Shown: positions 1 to 9,400 of the stretch, piece after piece
How the letters are laid out: each line of letters begins with the position of its first letter
How positions within the stretch are numbered: position 1 is the stretch's first letter
From: Flavobacteriaceae bacterium EG-1
GTDB lineage: Bacteria > Bacteroidota > Bacteroidia > Flavobacteriales > Flavobacteriaceae
Length of the DNA: 64,000 nucleotides
Direction of reading: 5' to 3'
Assembly: GCF_009649685.1 (NCBI RefSeq)
Contig: NZ_WJPK01000002.1
Coordinates: forward strand, 28,108 to 92,107
Made by a program: the position numbers and the translations under genes
The notes under the pieces: model-generated
What the model saw: only the letters and a program-made list of their open reading frames with translations
Databases searched by the model: none
What the model was told of the DNA's origin: nothing

Positions 1-477
1 GGCAATAAACGATCTGCACTAATATCACTTACTACTAATGTTGTGAATTTACTTAATCCAGATTATAAATCGCTCTTGGAAGTTAGAAATGTATTGGAAA
101 TTGAATCTGTTGCACTTGCAGCTGAAAGATCAGAACAAAGTGATATTGAATACTTAGAAAAAACATTAGAATTACTTTTAAGAAAGGTCTCAGCTGGAGA
201 AGCTGGTATAGAGGAAGACTTAATGTTTCATATAGGCATAGCGAAAGCTTCTAAAAATAATGTAATCATTTATCTAGTTTCCTATTTGGTTTCTCATATG
301 ATGAACTTTTCAAAAAAATATGATATCTGTCGGGATTCACGACCACTTAAAGCCTATAATGAACATGTTGTAATTCTAGAACACATTAAGAATGGAGATG
401 TCGAAAGAGCTAAACATACCATGCGAGAACATTTATCGACACTTTTCGACTTTATTCCTGAATCAGAAATAAAATAA
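1..477 (+). CDS. FadR/GntR-family transcriptional regulator, C-terminal part (truncated by window edge)
   Basis: The reading frame is open from base 1, so the N-terminal winged-helix DNA-binding domain lies outside the window and only the ligand-binding FCD domain is visible. The GTG at 43 is internal and is not the start. The FCD metal-ligand pattern can be read: an Asp and His in EDLMFH, a His in NEH, and a His in REH near the end. The protein is a paralogue of the full regulator at 11327-12040, sharing the FHxxIAKAS stretch and overall layout. It ends 9 bp before the mannonate dehydratase gene and is probably co-transcribed with it. FCD regulators usually sense sugar acids or other organic acids, so a uronate or KDG-type effector is likely here, by inference. 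Confidence 0.9.
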   Translation, partial: GNKRSALISLTTNVVNLLNPDYKSLLEVRNVLEIESVALAAERSEQSDIEYLEKTLELLLRKVSAGEAGIEEDLMFHIGIAKASKNNVIIYLVSYLVSHMMNFSKKYDICRDSRPLKAYNEHVVILEHIKNGDVERAKHTMREHLSTLFDFIPESEIK

Positions 478-486
478 ATTTAAAGA

Positions 487-1704
487 ATGAAAATTAACCA
501 AATTAAGGTTTTTGTAAGTTGCCCTGGAAGAAACTTTGTAACGGTAAAAGTTATAACAGACGATGGTATTTATGGTTTAGGAGACGCAACAGTTAATGGT
601 CGAGAGATGGCAGTTGTAGCTTATTTAGAAGAGCATGTTGTGCCTTGTCTAATTAACAAAGACCCACACCAAATAGAAGATATTTGGCAATATTTATACA
701 AAGGAGTTTATTGGAGAAGGGGCCCTATTACTATGGCAGCTATAGCGGCAATTGACATGGCTTTATGGGATATTAAAGGAAAAATTGCAAATCTTCCTGT
801 TTACCAATTATTAGGAGGTAAAAGCCGAGAAGGAATCACAGTTTATGGTCACGCAAATGGAGAAACCGTAGAAGAAACATTAGACAACCTAGGTAAATTT
901 ATTGATCAAGGTTTTAAAGTGGTTCGTTTGCAATGTGCAATACCCGGACTTGAAGGCTCTTATGGAACCTTAGGCAAAAAGAAGGATTATTATGAACTTC
1001 AAAGCGACCGCCCATTGCCACCAGAACAACCTTGGTCTACTGCAAAATACTTAAAGTTTATACCTGAATTATTCAAACAAGCAAGAGAGCGATTTGGATA
1101 CGACATACAATTGGTTCATGATGTACACAGCAGATTAACCCCAATAGAGTCGGCGCATTTAGGCAAGACTTTAGAACCATACCAATTATTATTTCTTGAA
1201 GATGCATCACCAGCAGATAATCAAGATGGATATCAAATCATAAGAAACCACACGACTATTCCTTTAGCTATTGGCGAAATCTTCAACACTGTTTGGGATG
1301 CTAAAGATTTAATCGTTAACCAGTCCATAGACTATTTAAGAACAGCAATTACACATGGTGGAGGAATAACTCCTTTGAAGAAAATGGCAAATTTTGCAGA
1401 TATGTATAATGTGAGAATGGCCCCGCATGGCGCACCTGATTTATCACCAATTTGCCATGCCGCACATGCGCATTTTAACCTTTGGGCACCAAATTTTGGG
1501 GTGCAAGAATTTATAGGGTTTGGAACTGAAAAATTAAATAGTGTCTTTAACCATCCATTATCTTTTGACAATGGATATATACGCCTAGAAGAAAAGCCAG
1601 GACTTGGTGTTGAATTTAATGAAGAAGAAGCTTCTAAATACGAATACAAACGCTCTTATTTACCGGTAACCAGATTAGAAGACGGCACTTTATGGTACTG
1701 GTAA
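487..1704 (+). CDS. manD: D-mannonate dehydratase family protein (enolase superfamily, ManD/RspA type)
   Basis: This 405-residue protein has the full length of the ManD/RspA subgroup of the enolase superfamily, which dehydrates D-mannonate to 2-keto-3-deoxygluconate (KDG) with Mg2+. The family's residues are where expected: Arg147 and Tyr159 of the catalytic pair, Asp212 and His214 in HDVHSRL, Glu238 in FLEDASP, Glu264 in IGEIFN, His314 in APHG and the typical C-terminal Trp405. It is cytoplasmic, with no signal peptide. It sits 9 bp after a FadR-type regulator and before two PL6 genes, so its KDG would feed the KdgK/Eda steps encoded downstream. Some members of this subgroup are poor enzymes or act on gluconate, so the exact substrate is inferred. 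Confidence 0.85.
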   Translation: MKINQIKVFVSCPGRNFVTVKVITDDGIYGLGDATVNGREMAVVAYLEEHVVPCLINKDPHQIEDIWQYLYKGVYWRRGPITMAAIAAIDMALWDIKGKIANLPVYQLLGGKSREGITVYGHANGETVEETLDNLGKFIDQGFKVVRLQCAIPGLEGSYGTLGKKKDYYELQSDRPLPPEQPWSTAKYLKFIPELFKQARERFGYDIQLVHDVHSRLTPIESAHLGKTLEPYQLLFLEDASPADNQDGYQIIRNHTTIPLAIGEIFNTVWDAKDLIVNQSIDYLRTAITHGGGITPLKKMANFADMYNVRMAPHGAPDLSPICHAAHAHFNLWAPNFGVQEFIGFGTEKLNSVFNHPLSFDNGYIRLEEKPGLGVEFNEEEASKYEYKRSYLPVTRLEDGTLWYW

Positions 1705-2012
1705 ATAATTTCAAAATCTTATCTTCAATATTATTGAATGTAAAAAAAGTGCCTAATAGCATTTGAACTCAAAGAATGTTCGAATTCCTAATATGATTCG
1801 CACTCATTATCGCTTTTAGTGTTTTTTAATAAAATTAGATACAAAGAAGATTTTATAATAGTTTTTTAATTTAAAGGACCACTAAAAAATAGTATGTTCA
1901 AATGGTCGAACAATACCTGAAAACTCATTCCAATTATTAATAAAATGATAGATTGATTCGACCACCAAAAAGCCTTATCCCTCTGGCTTTTTTTACAATA
2001 AGTTAAATTCAA
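1705..2012 (+). promoter_or_regulatory. Intergenic leader before PL6 with FadR-like half-sites and inverted repeats
   Basis: No gene is visible in these 308 bp. TGGTCGAA (1903-1910) and its inverse TTCGACCA (1957-1964) form an 8-bp inverted repeat; allowing one inserted base it extends to about 12 bp. TGTTC (1895-1899) and GAACA (1908-1912) make a smaller overlapping dyad. TGGTC/GACCA half-sites resemble operators of the FadR class, so these could bind one of the two FadR-type regulators, or form RNA structure in a leader. No clear TAnnTTTG promoter box was found. The interval ends with a terminator-like hairpin, listed separately. Confidence 0.4.
1967..1994 (+). terminator. Terminator-like hairpin just upstream of the PL6 start (possible attenuator)
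   Basis: AAAAAGCC (1967-1974) pairs with GGCTTTTT (1985-1992) around a 10-nt loop and runs into a T-tract ending at 1994. It has the form of an intrinsic terminator. Only 18 bp separate the T-tract from the PL6 ATG at 2013, too little for a promoter, so transcripts reaching PL6 must read through it. It may end the manD transcript with partial read-through or act as a regulated attenuator. Confidence 0.5.
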
Positions 2013-3527
2013 ATGAAAAACAATCAATTTCTTACTTATACTATTGTATTAATGCTATTTTTTTCTTGTAAGAATAGCTCAAAAGTAAAAGGTATTTATG
2101 TTAACGATTACACTGAATTAGAGGAAGCTATAAGTCAAGTAATTCCTGGTAGTGAAATTATACTTCGCAATGGAATTTATAAGGATTTTCAAATTAAATA
2201 TATTGGGTATGGAACTAAGGAAAATCCAATAACCCTTCGCGCAGAAACCCCAGGGAAAGTTTTTATTGAAGGAGAATCATACTTGCATATAGGAGGTGAA
2301 TATTTGAATGTAAATGGTTTGTTTTTTAGAAATGGGTTCTCTCCCACTTCTGGGGTAATAAGATTTAAAATAGGTGAAAATAACATTGCAAATAATAGTA
2401 GTGTAACGAATTGCGTCATTAAGAATTTCAATACCCCTAACATTTCTTCAAGCAATCAATGGATTGAATTTTACGGCAAACACAACCAACTAAAAAATTG
2501 TTATGTCGCGGGAAAAACTAATGATGGACCAACTTTGATGGTTTATCATAATGGCAATGAACATACAAACAATTACCATCAAATAACGAATAACTATTTT
2601 GGTCCGAGACCAAGACAAGGTGAACATAATGCACATACTATTCAACTTGGCAACAGCAAAACACGTTTAACTCCTGGACGAGTGAATATCGCAAATAATT
2701 ATTTTGAAGCCTGCAACGGTGATGAACAGATTATTTCAGATATGACAAATTACAATTCATTTCTAAACAATATTTTTTACAAGTGTGAAGGTTCTTTAGT
2801 ATTACGCCATGGTAATTTCGCAACAGTAGATAGTAATATTTTTATTGGAGGCGACGAATCTAATTTATTTGGAGGACTAAGTGTAATAAATACAGGACAC
2901 TGGATTACTAATAATTATTTTTACAAAATTAAAGGGGTAAATTTTAGGAGTCCTCTCGCCATAATGAATGGAATTAAAAACACACCCCTACAAGGGTTTA
3001 GACAGGTTACTGATGTTGTAATTGCATTTAATAGTTGGATTGATTGCCAATCAACATGGCAAATAGGGGTCGGGCAAAATAGGATAAAAATTGACTCATT
3101 ACATTTTACAAAGATTCGTTCAGAACCACCAATACGCTCAACCATAGCTAATAACTTAATTTACAATACTCATACCGATGCTACACCCTTAATCAATTTT
3201 GACAACATGGATGGTATCTTGTTTAAGAACAACATTATTGATAATAATGGCGAACAGTATACTGAATTCGATATATTCAGAAATGAGAAGTTAAAAATGA
3301 AAAAAATAAACGAATGGCTATTTGTACCTGAAGCTTCACAAAAACTAAACAACGTTTTCCATGGATATGAATTTGATAAAATTAAGCTTGACCTTTTTGG
3401 AAACTCACGGTCTGATAAAAATATGACAGGAGCAATAATCAATCTCAAAATCGCTAAAAAATTCAAAATTATCAAAAAACAATATGGCCCAAAATGGTTC
3501 ACAACTGCTAAAAATAGTGAAAAATGA
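2013..3527 (+). CDS. PL6-family lipoprotein, probably catalytically inactive (lacks catalytic Lys and Ca2+ ligands)
   Basis: This 504-residue lipoprotein has its lipobox ending at Cys19 (LFFSC) and one parallel beta-helix domain of polysaccharide lyase family 6 (alginate lyase/chondroitinase B fold). It is a paralogue of the next gene and overlaps it by 4 bp (ATGA). In active PL6 enzymes a Lys lies 21 residues before a conserved Arg, and two Glu just before the Lys help bind Ca2+. Here the Arg is kept (Arg265, in LVLRHG) but the Lys position is Met244 and the two Glu positions are Asp237 and Gln239. The gene is otherwise intact, with no frameshift. It may bind alginate or modulate its neighbour, or use other residues. 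A terminator-like hairpin precedes it by 18 bp. Confidence 0.85.
   Translation: MKNNQFLTYTIVLMLFFSCKNSSKVKGIYVNDYTELEEAISQVIPGSEIILRNGIYKDFQIKYIGYGTKENPITLRAETPGKVFIEGESYLHIGGEYLNVNGLFFRNGFSPTSGVIRFKIGENNIANNSSVTNCVIKNFNTPNISSSNQWIEFYGKHNQLKNCYVAGKTNDGPTLMVYHNGNEHTNNYHQITNNYFGPRPRQGEHNAHTIQLGNSKTRLTPGRVNIANNYFEACNGDEQIISDMTNYNSFLNNIFYKCEGSLVLRHGNFATVDSNIFIGGDESNLFGGLSVINTGHWITNNYFYKIKGVNFRSPLAIMNGIKNTPLQGFRQVTDVVIAFNSWIDCQSTWQIGVGQNRIKIDSLHFTKIRSEPPIRSTIANNLIYNTHTDATPLINFDNMDGILFKNNIIDNNGEQYTEFDIFRNEKLKMKKINEWLFVPEASQKLNNVFHGYEFDKIKLDLFGNSRSDKNMTGAIINLKIAKKFKIIKKQYGPKWFTTAKNSEK
2887..2935 (+). repeat. 49-nt segment identical to 4386-4434 (PL6 tandem paralogues)
   Basis: This stretch in the first PL6 gene matches the second PL6 gene base for base over 49 nt, including synonymous positions. 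It encodes NTGHWITNNYFYKIK in both. The flanking DNA of the two genes diverges at many sites, which suggests local gene conversion. Confidence 0.85.
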
Positions 3528-5833
3528 AAAACTGTTTATTAATAGTGCTCATTGCAATTCTACTTTATTCATGTAGTAAAAAATCAGAGTCTAAGGGTAT
3601 AATTGTTCAAAATATTAATGAGCTAAATAAAGCAATAAATCAAGCCATTCCAGGAAGTGAAATTATTTTAGCAAATGGAATTTGGAGCGATGTGCAGATA
3701 AATTTTTTTGGCAAGGGTACGAAAGAAGCTCCAATTACACTCCGTGCCGAAAATTCAGGTGAGGTATTTATTGAAGGACAATCATTTTTACATTTAGGTG
3801 GAGAAAATTTGCTAGTAAGCGGCTTATATTTCCGAAACGGATACACTCCGTCTTCTGGAATTATACGCTATAAAATAGGATTGGATAGTGTTGCTAATAA
3901 CAGTAGAGTAACCGAATGTGTAATAGAAGATTTTACGCAACCTAGCCGCTTAATGAGTGATCGATGGGTTGAATTTTACGGAAAGCACAACCAAATGGAT
4001 CATTGCTATATTGCGGGAAAATCTAATGATGGCAATACATTAATGGTTTGGCATACAGGGAATAAAAACACCAACAATCATCATCAGATTATTTATAATT
4101 ATTTTGGTCCACGCCCTAGAAAAGGGGGACCAAGAGCCGAAACCGTTCGGATTGGAAATCCTCAAATGACACCCGGTTATGTAAATGTTTCAAATAATTA
4201 TTTTGAGGCCTGCAATGGTGAAGTAGAAATTATTTCTGACAAAGCTGATTACAATATTTTTAGGAATAATATTTTTTATAAATGTGAAGGATCATTAGTG
4301 CTTCGACATGCCAACTATGGAACAGTTGATGGTAACATATTTATTGGTGATGACGACTCCGATTTTTATGGCGGTATTCGAATAGTAAATACAGGACACT
4401 GGATTACTAATAATTATTTTTACAAAATTAAAGGTGAGGCTTTCCGAACTCCTCTTGCCATTATGAATGGTATTCCGAATTCTATTTCTAACAGATACAA
4501 GCAAGTTACTGATGCAGTTATTGCATTCAATACTTGGGTAGACTGTAAATCTCCTTGGCAAATAGGTATCGGGCAAAATAGAGCTAGTGCAGATGTATTA
4601 CCAGCAAGTGAAATTCGCTCTTTACCACCCATACGAACCACAATTGCTAATAACCTTATTTACAATACAAAAATTGATTTAACTCCCGTGGTTGAACATG
4701 ATAGTATAAATGGAATTTTGTTTAAGAATAATATCCTAGACAATAATGGGGCTAAAAATTCAAAATTTTCTGTTTTACAAAATAAGAATGTAAATATGAA
4801 ACAAATAACTGATTGGTTGTATGTTCCTGAAGATCTAAATAATGACTTTTTAGACCAGTCCTACTTAGGATATGATTTTGAAAGAATTAAATATGACCTT
4901 TTTGGCGAATCTAGAGCTGAACAAAGTAGAATTGGTGCTATTAACGATTTAGTAACAGCAGAAAAGTTTAAAATTGACAAAAAAAAATATGGACCAAAAT
5001 GGTTCTCAACAGATAAAATAGAGAAAGAACCGACCATTTTTAAAGTTAGTTCAAAAAAAGATGAGCTATCCAAAATGATAAACCAGGCAAATTCTGGAGA
5101 TATTATTGAGCTTGTAGATGAAATTTACCATATTACAACATCACTAAAAATTGATAAGGATATAACACTAAAATCAATTGGCAAAAAAAAACCAGAACTC
5201 TTATTTGAAGGACAAGAAAACACACCAGTTTTTGAAATGAACCCTAAAGGTGTTATACATCTGGATAACATTACAATTAAAGGTCAAAAGTATCATTTAG
5301 CCTTTGCTCCGTTGCAAAACAATATGTCTTCTGCATACAAGATGTATATTGACAATTGCTTAATAGAAGGTTTTGGAAATGTATTAACAGCTGCTAAAGG
5401 ATCTTTTGCAGATACTATAACCGTTAATAATACATATATTCAAAACTGTGAAAATGGTATTTTATTAGCCGCGGATGAAAAAGGTGACTATAATGCAGAA
5501 ATGGTAACTTTTAACCAATGTAAATTTATAAATATTAAACGAGATGTGATTAATTTTTACAGAGGCGGGTATGATGAATCTACAATAGGTGGATTTTTAA
5601 CATTATCAAACAACACCTTTACTTCTTGTGGTAGCAAAGAAGAAAGTGGAATATTAATTAAATCTCATGGTATTGTAAATGTAATTATTAATGACAATAC
5701 ATTCAAAAACAACCCTATAGATTTAGTTGCCTTACTCTGGGGAGCCAAAAATAATCACCACAACAATAATACTATAATCAATTCTGGAAAGATAAAGATT
5801 GAAGAGCAACAAAAACTTGATATTCTTTACTAA
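3524..5833 (+). CDS. Two-domain PL6 alginate lyase lipoprotein
   Basis: This 769-residue lipoprotein has its lipobox ending at Cys17 (LLYSC). Residues about 20-500 form the PL6 beta-helix, and residues about 505-769 form a second beta-helix-like domain, the layout of two-domain PL6 alginate lyases such as AlyGC. The catalytic set is intact: Glu233 and Glu235 (Ca2+ ligands in CNGEVEI), Lys240 (SDK) and Arg261 (LVLRH), with the family's 21-residue Lys-Arg spacing. It would cut alginate by beta-elimination at the cell surface or in the periplasm, giving products with unsaturated ends. Its ATG overlaps the stop of the preceding PL6 gene, so the two are translationally coupled. Alginate is favoured over chondroitin because the downstream genes encode a DEH/KDG route. 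Confidence 0.9.
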   Translation: MKNCLLIVLIAILLYSCSKKSESKGIIVQNINELNKAINQAIPGSEIILANGIWSDVQINFFGKGTKEAPITLRAENSGEVFIEGQSFLHLGGENLLVSGLYFRNGYTPSSGIIRYKIGLDSVANNSRVTECVIEDFTQPSRLMSDRWVEFYGKHNQMDHCYIAGKSNDGNTLMVWHTGNKNTNNHHQIIYNYFGPRPRKGGPRAETVRIGNPQMTPGYVNVSNNYFEACNGEVEIISDKADYNIFRNNIFYKCEGSLVLRHANYGTVDGNIFIGDDDSDFYGGIRIVNTGHWITNNYFYKIKGEAFRTPLAIMNGIPNSISNRYKQVTDAVIAFNTWVDCKSPWQIGIGQNRASADVLPASEIRSLPPIRTTIANNLIYNTKIDLTPVVEHDSINGILFKNNILDNNGAKNSKFSVLQNKNVNMKQITDWLYVPEDLNNDFLDQSYLGYDFERIKYDLFGESRAEQSRIGAINDLVTAEKFKIDKKKYGPKWFSTDKIEKEPTIFKVSSKKDELSKMINQANSGDIIELVDEIYHITTSLKIDKDITLKSIGKKKPELLFEGQENTPVFEMNPKGVIHLDNITIKGQKYHLAFAPLQNNMSSAYKMYIDNCLIEGFGNVLTAAKGSFADTITVNNTYIQNCENGILLAADEKGDYNAEMVTFNQCKFINIKRDVINFYRGGYDESTIGGFLTLSNNTFTSCGSKEESGILIKSHGIVNVIINDNTFKNNPIDLVALLWGAKNNHHNNNTIINSGKIKIEEQQKLDILY
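4386..4434 (+). repeat. 49-nt segment identical to 2887-2935
   Basis: This is the second copy of the identical tract shared by the two tandem PL6 genes. It lies downstream of the catalytic Lys/Arg codons of this gene. Confidence 0.85.
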
Positions 5834-6176
5834 CAAAATTGGTAATTTAAAAATTTAAATAGATTCTTCCTTTGATATTAGTGTCATACAAGTGCACATC
5901 AACCATCTTTTAGTTCAATATTAATTGTATTGAAATAAAACTTCAAAAAGAAAAAACCACTTCATTTTGCTAGAATTCCTGGTGAAATAGATGTTCTTAT
6001 TTAATGAAACACAACCTAGTATTTCCTCGATTTTAACCAAAAAATAATGTGATTTTATTTTTTTTGATTTCACAAAAACTATGGAAATAGCAATAAATAA
6101 AGATGTTTGTTGTCAATTTGCAACTTTACATAAGTGTTAAATTCTAAATTAATTTTTCATTAACAAAAGAATAACA

Positions 6177-6184
6177 TATATTTG
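6177..6184 (+). promoter_or_regulatory. -7 promoter box (TATATTTG) of the susCD transcript
   Basis: The sequence is an exact match to the Bacteroidota -7 consensus TAnnTTTG. No good -33 TTTG was found at the usual distance, which would suit a regulated promoter. The box shares two bases with the first TGGTnAACCA operator, so a bound regulator would block it. Confidence 0.6.
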
Positions 6185-6218
6185 GTCAACCAATTTGGTA
6201 AACCAGTATGGTAAACCA
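6183..6218 (+). promoter_or_regulatory. Triple operator: three TGGTnAACCA palindromes at a 13-bp period
   Basis: TGGTCAACCA (6183-6192), TGGTAAACCA (6196-6205) and TGGTAAACCA (6209-6218) repeat with an exact 13-bp step and overlap the promoter box. The form is like FadR-class GntR operators (TGGT...ACCA). The same motif stands upstream of the FadR-type regulator at 11327, which makes that protein or its paralogue at 1-477 the likely ligand. The position suggests repression. Confidence 0.75.
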
Positions 6219-6490
6219 AATAAATATTTCTCAAATAATTATAAAACCAAAACGATATATGCCAATGAAATTTTAAAAAAAGAAAGGATACTTACTCATC
6301 CTTTGCAAGAGTACGTTACTTCATATTAAAAAGAAGCAATATGAACAACATATAATTGATACTATATCTAATTAATCGACAAAGATTTAATTAGATTTTA
6401 CGATTAGTATATATAAAATCAAATTTGATTTCTTAAATCATATTAAAATCGGCTCATCCGAATAGCATTACTAACTTAATCTTAATACAA

Positions 6491-9400
6491 ATGAAATTTA
6501 AAAATAAACTAGTAGTAATATTTGCCCTGTTTGTAAACATGGCAATATTTGCTCAAGAGGGCTCTCAATTGACGGGTACAATTGTAGATGCCGACAACAT
6601 TCCTATTGCAGGGGTAAATGTTATAATCGCTAACACCACAAGAGGTACAGCTACTGACTTTGATGGAAATTATGAGATAACCGTTAATGAAGGCGAAGAA
6701 ATTCAGTTCTCTTATATCGGTTTCGTAACTCAAACCATCCCTTTTACAGGACAAGAATCATTGAACATCACACTGGCAGAAGATGCGGCATTACTAGATG
6801 AAGTAGTGGTTGTAGGTTATGGTACCCGTAAAAAATCACACCTTACAGGAGCAGTAGCCAAAGTGAAAGGTGATGACATTGCAGGCATACAGTCCGCCCG
6901 TGTAGATGATGCATTAGCAGGTAAATTACCTGGTGTGTTAATTCAAAACCAAAGTGGTGCACCTGGTGCAGATCCAAAAATTGCAATTAGAGCTGCTTCC
7001 TCTATAACAGGTAATTCTAATCCATTAATTGTGGTAGATGGCTATCCTATATCTGGAAGTTTAGCAACAGTTAACCCAAATGACATTGAAAGTATAGAAG
7101 TTCTTAAAGATGCTGCTTCCGCTGCCATTTATGGTTCTAGAGGTGCAAATGGTGTAATTCTTGTTACATCTAAGAAAGGTAAAGCTGGAAAGGTTAAGTT
7201 TAGTTATGATGGCTATACAAGTTATTCTGAAAAATATCGAGATAATATAAACATGACAGCTAGTGAATGGGGCAAACATGCTGAGGAACAAATTGCTAAT
7301 GGTAATTGGGATGTAGCAGAGCTTGAAGCTTCCGCACCTGGTTATGTAGCTTATAAACTATGGGGTTATAACAACTCACCTGATGTAGTAGCTATTGAAG
7401 ATTATGTTTTTAATGGAGGTAGTGCTCAAAGTCATAATTTTAGTGCGAGTGGCGGTGGAGAAAATTCAAACTTTTTTGCCTCTGTTGGATATCAAAATAT
7501 CGATGGTGTTGCTATTACACAAGATTTTGAGAGAATAAATGCACGAATAAGCGCAGATGCCAAATTAGGTGAAAAATTTACTACAGGTTTAAGTATTAAC
7601 GGATTTGTTTCTGACAGAACAGAATTAGAACACGATTTGAGAGATATTTTAAGAGGAGCTAGTATTCACCCTATTTATCATACGGCAGAATCAATTTCTT
7701 TTGTTCAAGAATTGGAAAGAAGACATCAAGCTTTAGACAATGGAAACGGTCTTACAGTCAGCAGACAGGGTAACGTAAGCGGCTTTAGAGCTTTTGATGA
7801 CAACAAACCTGGTATAGATATTGAAGGTTCACATGGAGCTAGAAGTATTTACGATTTACAACCCGGTGATCCTGCATGGGATTGGCATTATGGTAGAGTA
7901 GGTAATGGTATTGGTGGTTCAAGTAACCCAGGTACAGCATCATTAATTGACAATAAAACTAATACTGAAAAAACATATTTTGCTAATATTAGTTCTTATC
8001 TTCAGTATAGCATTATAGATGGTTTAGATTTAAAAACTGTTTTGGGTGCAGACATAAGAGATACTCAAGGATATCAGCACAGCTTGGTTGGAGGTGATAG
8101 CAATGGAGATTTAGAAGATTCATACTTGGATCAACAAGACTTAAAACGTACTTCAGTTTTAAGTGAAACAACTCTTAATTATGCTAAAGTAATTAATGAA
8201 AAACATGACATTAATGCATTAGTCGGTGTAGAATTTCAACAAAACAATATTTCTGGAACTTCAATTGCTGGTACAAATGTAAGACAAGTCCTTGGCGAAC
8301 CATTAAATTACGCCTTATTAGGTAATGAAAACACAACTGTTACGGAAAGAAAAGAAGTTAATACGAGATATAGTATATTCGGAAGAGTAGCTTATGCTTA
8401 TGATGATCGTTATTTAATATCTGCTTCTTTAAGACGAGATGGAGATTCTCGTTTTGGAGCAAACAATAGATTTGAGGTATTCCCAGCTTTTTCTGTAGGT
8501 TGGAATGTACATAACGAAGCATTTTTTAACAATGATGGATTTATGAGCAAACTTAAACCTAGAGTTAGTTTTGGATCTTTAGGAACTGTTTCGGATTTAG
8601 GATTTTATAATGCGTTAAGTTTTATAAATGCCGGTGGTACAGTATTAGGCAATGGATATAACATTCCAAATGATTTAGCAAATCCAGATTTAACATGGCA
8701 AACGAACACGGAGACCAACTATGGTATTGACTTAGGGTTTGTAAATAACCGTTTTACTCTTAGCGTAGATTATTATACTTCTGATATTGAGAACATATTA
8801 ATTAATCAAAGTGTTTCTGAAATTTTTGGAAGAAATTCAATTCGCCTTAATTCTGGTGATGTAAGAAGTTCTGGTTTGGAATTTGAATTAAATGCAGGAA
8901 TTGTACGAAGTGATAATTTCTCTTGGAATATGGGTGCAAACTTATCTACGGTTCAAACAGAAATTACAGACTTGGGAAGCTTATCTCAATTACCTGATGT
9001 AACAAATTATGGTACTTCTGGTAGAGCCGCTGTATATAGAAATTATGTTGGTGGAGAAATTGGAGAATTATGGGCATTAGAAACCACAGGATGGGTTGAA
9101 GAAAGACACCTAATAAACCCATTAGATGTTATAGGAAACAGTAGTGGAGAAGTTTATGTAGTTGATCAAAATGGAGATGGCGTAATCGATGCAACTAAAA
9201 CAGTTGAGAATGGAGGAGATTTAGTAAAACAAGGAACTAATACACCTGATTTTTATTGGGGTATGTCTCATAATTTCAGATATAAGAATCTTGATTTAGG
9301 GGTTCAATTACAAGGAACTCATGGTGGTATCGTTTACAACGTAGACCCGCTTTACAATGGTTCCAACTGGGGTGGAAGATTACGAAGTAGTTTTGATGCT

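Larger units (their letters stand above)
5834..6490 (+). promoter_or_regulatory. 657-bp intergenic region and long leader of susC
   Basis: No convincing gene lies here. The promoter box and triple operator at 6177-6218 would start transcription near 6190, leaving a leader of about 300 nt before susC. The leader holds AAAGGAT/ATCCTTT (6283-6289 with 6298-6304), TCTAATTAA/TTAATTAGA (6367-6375 with 6387-6395, followed by four T) and a 16-bp perfect palindrome at 6416-6431. Nothing recognisable was seen between 5834 and 6170 apart from AT-rich DNA. Confidence 0.55.
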
